Made by a program: the position numbers and the translations under genes
Source: JBGQOG01 sp052113705
Lineage (GTDB): Bacteria; Pseudomonadota; Alphaproteobacteria; Rhodobacterales; Rhodobacteraceae
Assembly: GCF_052113705.1 (NCBI RefSeq)
Contig: NZ_JBGQOG010000004.1
Span: 248,001-312,000 of the forward strand
Direction of reading: 5' to 3'
Length of the DNA: 64,000 nt
Part shown: positions 17,556 through 26,611 of the stretch, piece by piece
How positions within the stretch are numbered: position 1 is the first letter of the stretch
Layout of the letters: each line of letters begins with the position of its first letter
Notes under the pieces: generated by a model
Seen by the model: only the letters and a program-made list of their open reading frames with translations
Told to the model about the DNA's origin: nothing
Databases searched by the model: none

Positions 17556-18545
17556 ATGAAACGTCAAAGCTGCGCCTTTCTGGCGCTGATGATCGCGGCT
17601 GGTCCGGTCTCTGCGGATGTGCTGAAAGTCTCCAGCTATCTGCCGCCAAAACACACGTTCAACATGGCAGTACAAGCCTGGGGAGACGAGCTGTCGAAAC
17701 GGACCGATGGCGCGCTGAGCGTCGAGATTTATCCCGCAGGCCAGCTGGGTCCTGTCAACCGTCAGTTTGATCTGGTCACCTCGGGTGCTGCCGATGCGGC
17801 GATCATTCTGCATTCCGCCACGCCGGGCCGCTTTCCGATGACCGAGCTGGCGGGGTTGCCGCTCAGCCACCCCTCTGCCGGGGATGCGAGCGCCATCAGT
17901 TCGGCGCGGCTGACCGAACTTGCGCCGGACTATCTGGCGGCGGAACATGCCGGGACCAAAATCCTGTGGATGGCGGTGACGCCGCCGTTGAAGATCCACC
18001 TCGCCAAGACCGACCCGACCAGCCTCGATGCGCTGAAGGGGCTGCGCATCCGCTATGCGGGCGAAGTCTTCCAGCAGGTGCTGGACAAGCTGGGCGCCTC
18101 GCCGCTGCCGGTGCCGCCCGCCGAAGTGGCCGAAGGTCTGGCCAAGGGGATCATCGACGGGGCGATGTTCCCGTTCGAGGCCACGGCCGCCTTCGATCTG
18201 GGGCCGGAGCTGAAATATTCGCTCGAACCCGGGATCGCTTCGGCGACCTTCGCTTTCGTGATGAGTCAGGCCACCTATGACGCCCTGTCGCCCGAGATGC
18301 AAAAGGCGATCGATGAGACCACCGGGCCGGACCGTGCAGCAGCGTTCGGCGCCGATTGGGACGCCAGCGAGGCCAAGGGCCGCAGCTATCTGACCGATAC
18401 GCATAAGGTGCAAGTGGTCACCCTGTCGGCAGAAGAACAGACCAAGTTCCAGGAGCTGGTCAAGCCGATCATCGAGCAGCAGATCAGCGCAGCCGCCGCG
18501 GGCGGCGCACCGGCGCAGGCTTTCTACGACGCTTACACTAAGTAA
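17556..18545 (+). CDS. TRAP transporter solute-binding protein (DctP family)
   Basis: A 329-residue periplasmic binding protein with a signal peptide (MKRQSCAFLALMIAAGPVSA, cleavage before DVLKVSS). The DctP core is clear: EIYPAGQLG, the conserved arginine block LKGLRIRYAGEVF that binds the carboxylate of substrates, and the DGAMFPFEATAAF region. It captures an organic acid and hands it to the DctQM permease encoded downstream. The ATG at 17556 follows GGGGAGG. A terminator directly after this gene and a second promoter before dctQ suggest that the binding protein is made in excess over the permease. Confidence 0.92.
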   Translation: MKRQSCAFLALMIAAGPVSADVLKVSSYLPPKHTFNMAVQAWGDELSKRTDGALSVEIYPAGQLGPVNRQFDLVTSGAADAAIILHSATPGRFPMTELAGLPLSHPSAGDASAISSARLTELAPDYLAAEHAGTKILWMAVTPPLKIHLAKTDPTSLDALKGLRIRYAGEVFQQVLDKLGASPLPVPPAEVAEGLAKGIIDGAMFPFEATAAFDLGPELKYSLEPGIASATFAFVMSQATYDALSPEMQKAIDETTGPDRAAAFGADWDASEAKGRSYLTDTHKVQVVTLSAEEQTKFQELVKPIIEQQISAAAAGGAPAQAFYDAYTK

Positions 18546-18570
18546 CCACACACCAATCGCGTCACATGCG

Positions 18571-18604
18571 CCGCCCCCGATGGCTTTCGGGGGCGGTGTT
18601 TTGG
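18571..18604 (+). terminator. Terminator between dctP and dctQ
   Basis: CCGCCCCCG (18571-18579) pairs with CGGGGGCGG (18588-18596), followed by TGTTTTGG. It separates the binding protein from the permease genes. Confidence 0.7.
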
Positions 18605-18700
18605 CGTTTTGGATGTTTCGATGGAAATCTCCAGAAATCCATATAATTCAGGGGGTAACGAAGAGTTTCCCTTCAGGGGCGATGCGGGTTGATAAAGCTG

Positions 18701-18731
18701 TTGACCGCATTGCGGTGCAGATGCATTGTAA
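18701..18731 (+). promoter_or_regulatory. Promoter/operator B upstream of dctQM (shared motif)
   Basis: A near copy of the element at 17486: TTGAC, then the 13-bp palindrome ACCGCA-T-TGCGGT, then GCAGATGCATTGTA. It lies inside the 439-bp dctP-dctQ interval, which otherwise contains only the terminator and no gene. Confidence 0.7.
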
Positions 18732-18984
18732 TTCGGTAGGGCGGCGGCGAGTCTGTTGCGCTGTGCCGATCCCTGCCGGGGGTCCTGCACCGCAGAACGG
18801 GGGCGCTGATGCCGCACTGTGACAATTGCCTGAGGAGAGGCCATTGGCGTCAGGGCTATAACGAGGGGCGCGCGGCCATCAGGCACTGAAATCGGGGCAG
18901 GACCCTTGGTTTTGTCGCGCGGAATGCGGGGATCAGACGGCCCGCGGCCATGGCCGCAGGGGCGCACTTCTGGGGAGGGAAGGG

Positions 18985-19503
18985 ATGATCTTGAAACTAC
19001 TGACGGCGGTCCGGCGGCTGGCGGCACTTCAGCTGGCCATTGCGCAGCTGGCGCTGGTGGCGATGATGCTGGCGATCGTCGCTGACGTGACCATGCGGGG
19101 GCTGTTCAACCATCCGCTGCGCGGCACCTATGATGCGGTGGGCATCCTGCTCTGTGTCTCGGCGCTGTTCGCGGTGGCGCATGTCATTCTCAACCGCCAG
19201 GAAATCGTCATTGATCTGATCGACAATTTCGTCGCGCCGCAGGTCACGGGCGGGTTGCAGAAAGCGTGGAACCTGATTGCGGTGCTGGTCATCGGCTTTA
19301 TCCTGTTCTCGATGGTGAAACCGATGCTGGAGGCGCGGCAATACGGCGACCGCAGCCTCGAGCTGGGCCTGCCGATGTGGTGGGTCTGGGTGCTGGCGCT
19401 GATCGGCATGGCGGGGGCGATGCTCGCCGCGCTGGCTGCCGCCTTTACCGCGCCGCTCAGCCATGAGGCGGGCCGTGCACAGCTAGAAGAGGGCATCGAA
19501 TGA
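18985..19503 (+). CDS. TRAP transporter small permease (DctQ)
   Basis: A 172-residue inner-membrane protein with four hydrophobic helices (about residues 15-40, 48-68, 90-112 and 130-158), the DctQ pattern. It forms the small membrane subunit of the tripartite transporter. Its stop overlaps the start of dctM (ATGA at 19500-19503), so the two are translationally coupled. GGGAGG lies upstream of the ATG. Confidence 0.9.
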   Translation: MILKLLTAVRRLAALQLAIAQLALVAMMLAIVADVTMRGLFNHPLRGTYDAVGILLCVSALFAVAHVILNRQEIVIDLIDNFVAPQVTGGLQKAWNLIAVLVIGFILFSMVKPMLEARQYGDRSLELGLPMWWVWVLALIGMAGAMLAALAAAFTAPLSHEAGRAQLEEGIE

Positions 19504-20801
19504 CCGCCTCCACCCTGGGACTTTGGGTCATGGGCGGCATGTTCGTGCTCCTGATGATCCGCATGCCGGTCTGGCTGGCGCTGACCATCTGCGGCATTGG
19601 CGGCAACTGGCTGATGAGCAATGGAATGGTGGCGCGGATGCTTGCGGGCTCGACGCCCTTTGACCAGACCACCAATTACAACCTCTCCGTCGTGCCTCTG
19701 TTCATTCTGATGGGCGAGGTGGCCTCTGGCTCGCGTCTGTCCAGTGAGCTGTTTCAGGCGGCGCGGGTGTTCTTTTCCGGGCTGCGGGGCGGGCTGGCGA
19801 TTGCCACCATCGGCGCCTCGGGGGCCTTTGGCACCGTCTGCGGTTCGTCCGTGGCCACTGCCGCCACGATGACCCGGATTGCCTTGCCCGAGATGCGCAA
19901 GGCGGGCTATGCTGATGGCTACAGCGCAGCCTCAGTCGCCACAGGCGGCACCTTGGGCATCCTGATCCCGCCCTCGATCATTCTGGTGATCTATTCGGCG
20001 ATTGCCGAGGAAAGCCTGCGCAAATTGTTTGCCGCGGCCTTTATCCCCGGCATCCTGCTGGCACTCCTGTACATCGCCGTGGCGCTGATCGTGGCGGCGA
20101 TGAGCGGCGGCGCGATCCCCGCCGATCCCTCGGCCCGTCTGGGCGCACGGTTCAAGGCGCTGCTCGGGCCCTGGCAGTTCATTCTGCTCTTCGGGGTGAC
20201 CATCGGCGGCATTTATACCGGGATTTTCAGCCCGAATGAGGCGGCGGCGATCGGGGCTTTTGGCGCCATCGTGCTGGGCTTTGCCGCACGGCGGCTGGAC
20301 TTCGCGGCGCTGCGCTATGCGCTGACCACCACCGCCGTCACCTCGGCGATGCTGTTCCTGATCATCATCGGCGCCACCATGCTGTCGAATTTCGTGGTGC
20401 AGACCCGGCTGCCGGATCTGCTGATCTCTGCGGCGCAGGGGCTGGGCCTCGGGCCGCTGGCGGTGATGGTGCTGATCATCCTGCTCTACCTCGTGCTCGG
20501 CTGTTTCCTGGAGGGGATCGGCATGGTGCTGATCACGGTGCCGGTGTTCTTGCCAGTGGTGACGGGCTTTGGCTTTGACCCGGTCTGGTTCGGCATCATC
20601 GTGGTGATCGTGGTCGAGATCGGCCTGATCAGCCCGCCGGTGGGGATGAACATCTTTGTCATCCAGGCCCAGTTCCGCGACCTGAAGCTGAGCGACATCT
20701 ACAGCGGCATCCTGCCCTTCCTGCTCGCCCCGCTTGTCCTTGTGCTGGCACTGTTCCTCTTCCCGCAAATCGCGCTCTGGCTGCCCGGCGTGCTCTACTG
20801 A
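19500..20801 (+). CDS. TRAP transporter large permease (DctM)
   Basis: A 433-residue polytopic membrane protein (about twelve helices) of the DctM family. Characteristic segments include GASGAFGTVCGSSVATAATM, GGTLGILIPPSIILVIYS, GIFSPNEAAAIGAFGA and GLISPPVGMNIFVI. It carries out Na+-coupled uptake of the organic acid delivered by DctP. It heads a run of catabolic genes on the same strand with short spacings, which should act on the imported compound. Confidence 0.93.
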   Translation: MTASTLGLWVMGGMFVLLMIRMPVWLALTICGIGGNWLMSNGMVARMLAGSTPFDQTTNYNLSVVPLFILMGEVASGSRLSSELFQAARVFFSGLRGGLAIATIGASGAFGTVCGSSVATAATMTRIALPEMRKAGYADGYSAASVATGGTLGILIPPSIILVIYSAIAEESLRKLFAAAFIPGILLALLYIAVALIVAAMSGGAIPADPSARLGARFKALLGPWQFILLFGVTIGGIYTGIFSPNEAAAIGAFGAIVLGFAARRLDFAALRYALTTTAVTSAMLFLIIIGATMLSNFVVQTRLPDLLISAAQGLGLGPLAVMVLIILLYLVLGCFLEGIGMVLITVPVFLPVVTGFGFDPVWFGIIVVIVVEIGLISPPVGMNIFVIQAQFRDLKLSDIYSGILPFLLAPLVLVLALFLFPQIALWLPGVLY

Positions 20802-20819
20802 CCCGATCGGAGACGAGAA

Positions 20820-21764
20820 ATGACCGAGATCCTGATCGTCGACCGCGATGCGGCGACCTATGGTGCGGCGCTGGCCGCGCGCTTTCCTCAGATCCGCCTG
20901 CATCTGGCCCCCACGGCCGATGACGTGCCCGAGGCGGCCCGTGGCGCCGAGGTGCTGATTGGCCTTGCCCCCTATCTGAGCGAGGGGCTGCTGGCGCGGC
21001 TGCCCGCCTTGCGCTGGGTGCATGCGCTGACCACCGGGCTGGACAACCTTCTGGCCAGCAAGATGCTCGCGCCCGAGGTCGTGCTGACCCGCTCGCGCGG
21101 GATCCACGGGCCGCAGATGTCGGAGCTGGCGATCCTGATGATGCTGGCGCTGGCACGCGATTTCCGCCGGATGCTGGCCGAGGGCGATGCGGGCGGCTGG
21201 AACCGCTGGCCGCAGCCGGTGCTGGCGGGACGGCGCGCCTGTCTGGTGGGCCTTGGCGCGATTGCCGAGGCGCTGGCGGCGCGGCTGAATGCCTTTGGCA
21301 TGGAGGTGAGCGGCGTCTCGGATGGCCGCAGCACAGCGCCGGGGTTCAGCCGGATCTGGCCCCGCGCGGACCTTGCCACAGCGGCGGCGGCGGCGGATTA
21401 CCTGATCGTCATCCTGCCTTATACGCCCGAAACCCATCATGTGGTGAATGCCGACGTGCTGGCCGCGATGCCCGCGGGCAGCATTCTGATCAACATATCG
21501 CGCGGCGGCTGTGTGGATGAGGCGGCGCTGCTCGCGGCGCTGCAATCGGGGCATCTGGGCGGCGCGGGCCTTGATGTGTTCGCGGTGGAGCCCTTGCCCG
21601 CCGACAGCCCGTTCCGCGGCCTGCCGAATGTGATTGTCACCCCGCATATCGGCGGCATGAGCGACACCTATGTGCAGCAGGCGCTGCCGATCGTGGCCGG
21701 GCATATCGCGGCCTATCTGGCGGGCGGGGCGGCGGCACTGCCCGACCCCGTGGCGCGCCGCTGA
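20820..21764 (+). CDS. D-isomer-specific 2-hydroxyacid dehydrogenase
   Basis: A 314-residue NAD(P)-dependent dehydrogenase. The C-terminal cofactor domain has GLGAIAEALA (GxGxxA-like loop). The catalytic Arg lies in INISRGGCVDE, Glu in LDVFAVEPLP and His in VTPHIGG, so the catalytic trio is intact. It interconverts a D-2-hydroxyacid and a 2-oxoacid in the cytosol. It is 18 bp after dctM and probably acts on the compound taken up by the TRAP system or on an early intermediate. Confidence 0.9.
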   Translation: MTEILIVDRDAATYGAALAARFPQIRLHLAPTADDVPEAARGAEVLIGLAPYLSEGLLARLPALRWVHALTTGLDNLLASKMLAPEVVLTRSRGIHGPQMSELAILMMLALARDFRRMLAEGDAGGWNRWPQPVLAGRRACLVGLGAIAEALAARLNAFGMEVSGVSDGRSTAPGFSRIWPRADLATAAAAADYLIVILPYTPETHHVVNADVLAAMPAGSILINISRGGCVDEAALLAALQSGHLGGAGLDVFAVEPLPADSPFRGLPNVIVTPHIGGMSDTYVQQALPIVAGHIAAYLAGGAAALPDPVARR

Positions 21765-21780
21765 ATTCCCGGAGGATATC

Positions 21781-22962
21781 ATGAGCGATACAAGACGATT
21801 GAACGCGGTCTCTGACGCCGAACTCGCGCGCCGCTGGGCGGCCATGCGGGCGGCAATGGCGGCGGCGGGGCTGGAGGCGGTGGTGGTCACCGGTTTCAAC
21901 GACTGGCTGGGCGGGCATCTGCGCTGGCTGACCGATTTTCCCGCCACCAACGGCTATCCGCGCACGGTAATCTTCTGGGCGGACCGCCCGATGACCGTGG
22001 TCGAGATGGGCCCGTTTGGCCCGGCGCGGGACCTCGCGGGCACCGATCCGGTGCTGCGCGGGGTGGGGCGGCAGATCACCCGGCCGACCTTTACTGCCGT
22101 GATGCAGACCAACAGCCTGGATGCCGATCTGATCGCGGCAGAGCTGGCGGGGCTGCGCCATGTCGGGCTGATCACGCCGCAGGCAATGCCGCAGGCGCTG
22201 GTCGCGGCGATTGCGGGCGTGGCGGGGCTGGAGACCCATGACGCGACCGAGATGATGGACCTGTTGAAGGCGGTGAAAAGCCCGGAAGAGCTGACGCATT
22301 ACCGCGCCACCTGCGCGCTGCAGGATGCGGCCTTTGCGCATGTTTGCGAGGTGATCCGCCCCGGCATGCGCGATGTCGATGTGGCGAATGCGGCGATGGC
22401 ACGGGCGCAGGAACTTGGCTCGGATCAGGGGATCGTGCTCTGCGGCTCGGCCCCGATGGGGCAGGCGGCGCGGTTCAACCCCCGGCAGCTGCAGGGGCGG
22501 GTGATCGGGAAGGGCGACCATTTCTCGATCCTGATCGAGGTGAACGGCCCCGGCGGCGCCTATGCCGAGATTGCCCGCACCATCGTGCTGGGCCGCGCGC
22601 GCCCGGAACTGAGCGAGAGTTTCGCGCAGATGTGCGCGGCGCAGCAGCACACGTTGTCGCTCCTGAAACCCGGTGCCGATCCGGCCGAGATTGCCGCAAG
22701 GCATGACGACTGGATGCGCGCCCACGGCCTGCCGCCCGAGATCCGCCTCTACGCCCACGGGCAGGGCGGCGACATGGTGGAACGCCCGCTGATCCGCCAT
22801 GACGAGACCCTGAAAATCGCGGAACATCAAACGCTTGCGGTGCATCCGGGCTATGATGACGGCAGCGTCTTTGCCGTGATCTGCGACAATTACACCATCG
22901 GCGCCGACGGGCCGGGTGCCTGCGAGCATCAGACCGAAAAACGCCTGTTCGAGATTGACTGA
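21781..22962 (+). CDS. M24 (pita-bread fold) hydrolase, creatinase/Xaa-Pro-peptidase-like
   Basis: A 393-residue protein with a creatinase-type N-terminal domain (about 1-165) and an M24 catalytic domain. The five metal ligands of true aminopeptidases are not conserved. The two Asp appear as Glu (LIEVNG and YAEIART), the first His is kept (YAHGQGG), and the TIEPG glutamate is His (LAVHPG). This resembles the metal-independent branch that includes creatinase, which hydrolyses small C-N substrates, more than a peptidase. In this operon it may cleave an amide or amidine bond of the imported compound. Substrate unknown. Confidence 0.82.
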   Translation: MSDTRRLNAVSDAELARRWAAMRAAMAAAGLEAVVVTGFNDWLGGHLRWLTDFPATNGYPRTVIFWADRPMTVVEMGPFGPARDLAGTDPVLRGVGRQITRPTFTAVMQTNSLDADLIAAELAGLRHVGLITPQAMPQALVAAIAGVAGLETHDATEMMDLLKAVKSPEELTHYRATCALQDAAFAHVCEVIRPGMRDVDVANAAMARAQELGSDQGIVLCGSAPMGQAARFNPRQLQGRVIGKGDHFSILIEVNGPGGAYAEIARTIVLGRARPELSESFAQMCAAQQHTLSLLKPGADPAEIAARHDDWMRAHGLPPEIRLYAHGQGGDMVERPLIRHDETLKIAEHQTLAVHPGYDDGSVFAVICDNYTIGADGPGACEHQTEKRLFEID

Positions 22963-22974
22963 AGGAAAACCGAG

Positions 22975-23934
22975 ATGACCCCGAAAATTGCCCTCGAAGA
23001 GCATTTCATGGCCCCCGGCTTTGAAGATTACTTTGCCAAGACCGCGATCAACATCAGCCCCAACCTGTTTGGCAAAGCGCTGGAGGCGCTGGCGGATTTT
23101 GGCGAGCGTCGATTGGCGGCGATGGATGCGGCAGGGGTGAAAACCGCCGTTCTGTCGCTCTCGGGTCCCGGTGTGCAGGCCGAGCCGCGCAGCGAGGTGG
23201 CGACCCGCAAGGCCCGGGAGGTGAACGACTTTCTGGCCGAGAAGATCGCCGCCTCTGCCGGGCGCTATGGCGGTTTCGCGCATCTGGCGGTGCAGGACCC
23301 CGCGGCGGCGGCGGATGAGCTGGAGCGCTGCATCCGCGATCTGGGCATGCAGGGCGCGATGATCAACGGGTCGACCAATGGCTCGTATCTCGATGATGAC
23401 CGCTATTCGGTGCTGTGGGAGCGCGCGGCCGATCTTGGCGCGCCGATCTACATCCACCCGAACAATCCCGCCGATGTGCCCTATATGTATGCGGGCCACC
23501 CCGAGCTTTATGGCCCGGTCTGGAGTTGGACGGTGGAAACCGGCAACCACGCGCTGCGGCTGTTGTTTGGCGGCGTGTTTGACCGCTATCCCAACGCCCG
23601 GCTGATCCTCGGCCATATGGGCGAGACCCTGCCCTATCAGCTGTGGCGCTTCGACAGCCGCTGGGAGATTTCCAACCGCGGCGACATGCGGCTGGAGATG
23701 AAACCCTCAGAGTATTTCAAGCGCAACATCTGGGTCACCTCGGCGGGCGTCTGCTCGGACGAGCCCCTGCGCTGCGCGATTGATGCGATGGGGGCGGATC
23801 GGGTGATGTTTTCGATGGACTGGCCGTTTGAGCGCCCGGAAGAAGCGGCGGGCTGGATCGACAAGGCGCCGCTGAGCGCGGCAGAGCGTCAGGCGGTGTG
23901 TCACGACAACGCGGCGGCATTGCTGGGGCTGTAA
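22975..23934 (+). CDS. ACMSD-family amidohydrolase/decarboxylase
   Basis: A 319-residue TIM-barrel metal enzyme close to gamma-resorcylate, 2,3-dihydroxybenzoate and 5-carboxyvanillate decarboxylases. Metal-site motifs are EEH near residue 8, IYIHPNNP, the second His in LILGHMGE, and the catalytic Asp in MFSMDWPFE. These enzymes remove CO2 from aromatic carboxylates without oxidation, and relatives hydrolyse lactones or amides. The gene is 12 bp after the M24 hydrolase in the TRAP-linked operon, pointing to a carboxylated (possibly aromatic) intermediate. Confidence 0.85.
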   Translation: MTPKIALEEHFMAPGFEDYFAKTAINISPNLFGKALEALADFGERRLAAMDAAGVKTAVLSLSGPGVQAEPRSEVATRKAREVNDFLAEKIAASAGRYGGFAHLAVQDPAAAADELERCIRDLGMQGAMINGSTNGSYLDDDRYSVLWERAADLGAPIYIHPNNPADVPYMYAGHPELYGPVWSWTVETGNHALRLLFGGVFDRYPNARLILGHMGETLPYQLWRFDSRWEISNRGDMRLEMKPSEYFKRNIWVTSAGVCSDEPLRCAIDAMGADRVMFSMDWPFERPEEAAGWIDKAPLSAAERQAVCHDNAAALLGL

Positions 23935-23960
23935 CCGCAGGCCCATAGGGGAGGGATCAG

Positions 23961-24938
23961 ATGAAGACCGACAGAGGGATCCGGCGTCTTGCGGGCGCCG
24001 GGATGGTGGCCTTGTGCCTGAGTGCCGGCATTGCCACGGGCGCGCAGGCGCAGGTTGCGGGGATGCCCGAGATCCGCAAGGCGCTGGACGCCATCGGGAC
24101 GACGTTCACCCGCGAGACGGTGGGGCAGACGATGGGCCTGTACAAGGCGCTGCATCCGGCGGGGCTGCCTGCGGGCGTGACCCTGCTGGCCGATCAGCCC
24201 TATGGCGCGGGGGCGCTGCAAAAGTTGGATGTCTATCTGCCCGAGGGGGCGGATGGCACGCAGCCGGTGGTCACCTTCGCGCATGGCGGCGGTTTCGTGC
24301 GCGGCGACAAGGCCGAGGTGGCAAATGTCGGCGCCTGGCTGGCATCGCAGGGGTTTGTGGCGGTGGTCTGGAATTACCGGCTGGCGCCCGAGGCGGTCTG
24401 GCCTGCGGGGATCGAGGATCAGGGCGCGGTGATCGACTGGATCGCGGCACATCCCGAGCTGCACCACGGCGACGCGACCAAGATCGTGCTGGCGGGGAAC
24501 TCGGCGGGGGCGATGCAGGTGGCGGATTATCTGTGGAACGGGCTCGGCACGCCGGAGTCGCCTGCGGTGATCGGCGCGATCCTGATCTCGCCGCCGGTGC
24601 TGAACCTGACCGACCACCCGCTGGATCCGGCGCGCGATGCGCTCTGGTACGGCACGGATGCCACGCAATACGAGACCCGCAGCGCCCTGAATTGGCTGGG
24701 AAACACCAGGGTGCCCGTGCTGCTGGGCTGGGCCGAGTTCGACCTGCCGGTGGTGATGGCGCAGTCAGAGCAGCTGTTGACCGCCCTGATGGCGCGGGAC
24801 GGGCATCTGCCTCTGGTCGCCACCGCGGCGGGGCACAACCATATCTCGATCGTAGAGCATTTCGGCACCGGCGACGCGACGCTGGAGGCGCCTTTGGCCG
24901 AGTTCATCCAGCTTGAGGCCGCCCGCGCGGCCAAGTGA
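23961..24938 (+). CDS. Secreted alpha/beta-hydrolase (carboxylesterase, HSL/BD-FAE type)
   Basis: A 325-residue esterase-like protein with a signal peptide (about residues 1-31, ending ATGAQA-QVAG), so it acts in the periplasm. The oxyanion-hole motif HGGGF is near residue 108 and the nucleophile elbow GNSAG near 178-182. The acid is likely in the GWAEFD region and the His in AAGHNHIS. It could release the transport substrate from an ester before uptake by the TRAP system. It is the last gene of the TRAP operon. Confidence 0.85.
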   Translation: MKTDRGIRRLAGAGMVALCLSAGIATGAQAQVAGMPEIRKALDAIGTTFTRETVGQTMGLYKALHPAGLPAGVTLLADQPYGAGALQKLDVYLPEGADGTQPVVTFAHGGGFVRGDKAEVANVGAWLASQGFVAVVWNYRLAPEAVWPAGIEDQGAVIDWIAAHPELHHGDATKIVLAGNSAGAMQVADYLWNGLGTPESPAVIGAILISPPVLNLTDHPLDPARDALWYGTDATQYETRSALNWLGNTRVPVLLGWAEFDLPVVMAQSEQLLTALMARDGHLPLVATAAGHNHISIVEHFGTGDATLEAPLAEFIQLEAARAAK

Positions 24939-24984
24939 GCGGCCCTGAAATCGGCGTCACGCCCTCGGTCCCGTGCCGGGGGCG

Positions 24985-25734
24985 TCAGCGTTCCATCATC
25001 CGCGTGACATGGGTGCGGGTCTTCAGAATGGCCTGTTCGACGACGGGCGCCTGTTCGGCATAGCGCGTCGAGGGGATCGGCACCGAGATCGCATGCAGAT
25101 CGCCCGCCCAGTCGCGAAAGGCGATGCCAATGGCGCAGATGCCATCGGTGTGCTGGTCGATGTCATAGGCCAGCCCCGTCTCGCGGATCTGCCCCAGTTC
25201 GGCGGCAAAGGCATCGGCATCGATCTGCAGTCCGCGGCGGTCCCATTCGGCGCGGGCGAGCTTCATCGCCGCCGGTTCCGGCATCAGCGCCAGACAGGCC
25301 TTGCCATTGGCGGTGTTGGTCAGCGGAAACACCTCGCCGACCGAGGAGATCGTGCGCAGACGGTGGGTGCCCGGCACCTGATCAAGGAAAATCATCCCCG
25401 CCCCGCGCTGCACCGAGAGATCGGCGGTCTCGCCGGTGGCCTGGCTGAGTTCGGTCAGCAAGAGACGGCAGCTTTCCACGATGGAATAGCGCGCGGCATC
25501 GGCAAAGCTCTGCATCTCCGGCCCGATCCGCAGCCCGCCGCCCTGCAGCGAGGCGATGATCATCCGCTCATCCTGCAAGGCCCCGACAATCCGCTGCACG
25601 GTTGAGCGCGGCAGGTCCACGGCTTCGGCGATCTGGCCAAGGCTCATGCCACCCTGCGCGCCGCGCAGCGCCCGCAGGATTGCCGCCGCCCGGGCGATCA
25701 CCTGAATGCCGTTCCGGCTGCCGTCATCGGCCAT
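24985..25734 (-). CDS. IclR-family transcriptional regulator (copy 1)
   Basis: A 249-residue regulator with an N-terminal winged HTH (SLGQIAEAVDLPRSTVQRIVGAL, about residues 30-55) and a C-terminal IclR effector domain (GEVFPLTNTANGKACLA ... ICAIGIAFRDWAG). It is a close paralogue of the IclR gene 33 bp upstream on the same strand. The two genes share wording throughout (LSLGQIA, LPRSTVQRI, GETADLSV/GETTDLSV, HRLRT, GEVFPL, GICAIGI). It probably controls the flanking TRAP and ABC operons. Confidence 0.92.
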   Translation of the reverse strand: MADDGSRNGIQVIARAAAILRALRGAQGGMSLGQIAEAVDLPRSTVQRIVGALQDERMIIASLQGGGLRIGPEMQSFADAARYSIVESCRLLLTELSQATGETADLSVQRGAGMIFLDQVPGTHRLRTISSVGEVFPLTNTANGKACLALMPEPAAMKLARAEWDRRGLQIDADAFAAELGQIRETGLAYDIDQHTDGICAIGIAFRDWAGDLHAISVPIPSTRYAEQAPVVEQAILKTRTHVTRMMER

Positions 25735-25767
25735 GCTCTGTCCCTCCCCGGGGCGATCCGGTCCGGA

Positions 25768-26556
25768 TTACCCTGCCTCCGCCCCATCAGAGGCTTTCAT
25801 ATCCGAAAACACAAGCTGATCAACCGTCGCCCGTGCCCGCGTCAGGCTCAGCTCGACCGCGGCCCGCTGCGCGGCAAAGCGCGAGCGGGGGATCGGCACC
25901 GAAATCGCGTAGCATTCCCCAAAGCCGTCGCGAAAGCCGATGCCGATGGCACAGATGCCCGGGGTATGCTCGTCGAGGTCATAGGCGAGGCCGGTCTGGC
26001 GCACCTGCGACAGGCAGGCGGTCAGGGCCGCGGCATCGGGCGCGGGCCCGGCCAGCCGCTGGGCTTCGGCGCGCACCATCGCCAGCGCCACCTCGGGCGG
26101 TTGCAGCGCCAGCGCGGCGCGGCCATTGGCGCTTTGCGCCAGCGGAAACACTTCGCCCACCGGGGTGACGGTGCGCAGCCGGTGGTTGCCCGGCATCTGG
26201 TCGAGCAGGATCATCCCGCCCGCGCGCATCACCGACAGATCGGTGGTCTCGCCATGCGCCTCGGTGATCTCCTGCAAGATGATCCGGCAGGCCCCGACAA
26301 TGTCAAAGCGTGCCGCCTCGGCCAGGGCGCGCATCTCATGCCCGAGCACCACGCCCCCCGAGGCGCGCGACCACGAGACCAGCCGCTCTTCCTGCAGCGC
26401 CTGAATGATTCGCTGCACGGTCGAGCGGGGCAGGTCGATGCGGTTGGCAATCTGGCCAAGGCTGAGCCCGCCCGGCGCATCCCGCAGCACCCGCAGGATG
26501 ATGGCGGCGCGTTTTATGACCTGAATTCCCGAGTTTCGGGCAGCGTGATCGGACAC
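25768..26556 (-). CDS. IclR-family transcriptional regulator (copy 2)
   Basis: A 262-residue paralogue of the adjacent IclR gene, with the same winged HTH (SLGQIANRIDLPRSTVQRII) and effector domain (NHRLRTVTPVGEVFPLAQSANG ... GICAIGIGFRDGFGE). Its C-terminus carries about fifteen extra residues. It is divergent from the cyclase/ABC operon across a 191-bp region that contains candidate operators. Tandem IclR copies may bind different effectors of one pathway or form mixed oligomers. Confidence 0.92.
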   Translation of the reverse strand: MSDHAARNSGIQVIKRAAIILRVLRDAPGGLSLGQIANRIDLPRSTVQRIIQALQEERLVSWSRASGGVVLGHEMRALAEAARFDIVGACRIILQEITEAHGETTDLSVMRAGGMILLDQMPGNHRLRTVTPVGEVFPLAQSANGRAALALQPPEVALAMVRAEAQRLAGPAPDAAALTACLSQVRQTGLAYDLDEHTPGICAIGIGFRDGFGECYAISVPIPRSRFAAQRAAVELSLTRARATVDQLVFSDMKASDGAEAG

Positions 26557-26611
26557 GATAGCACTTCCTTCCGGCGGTTTTGCCTGGGGCGGTATCTTCT
26601 TTTAGCGCACG

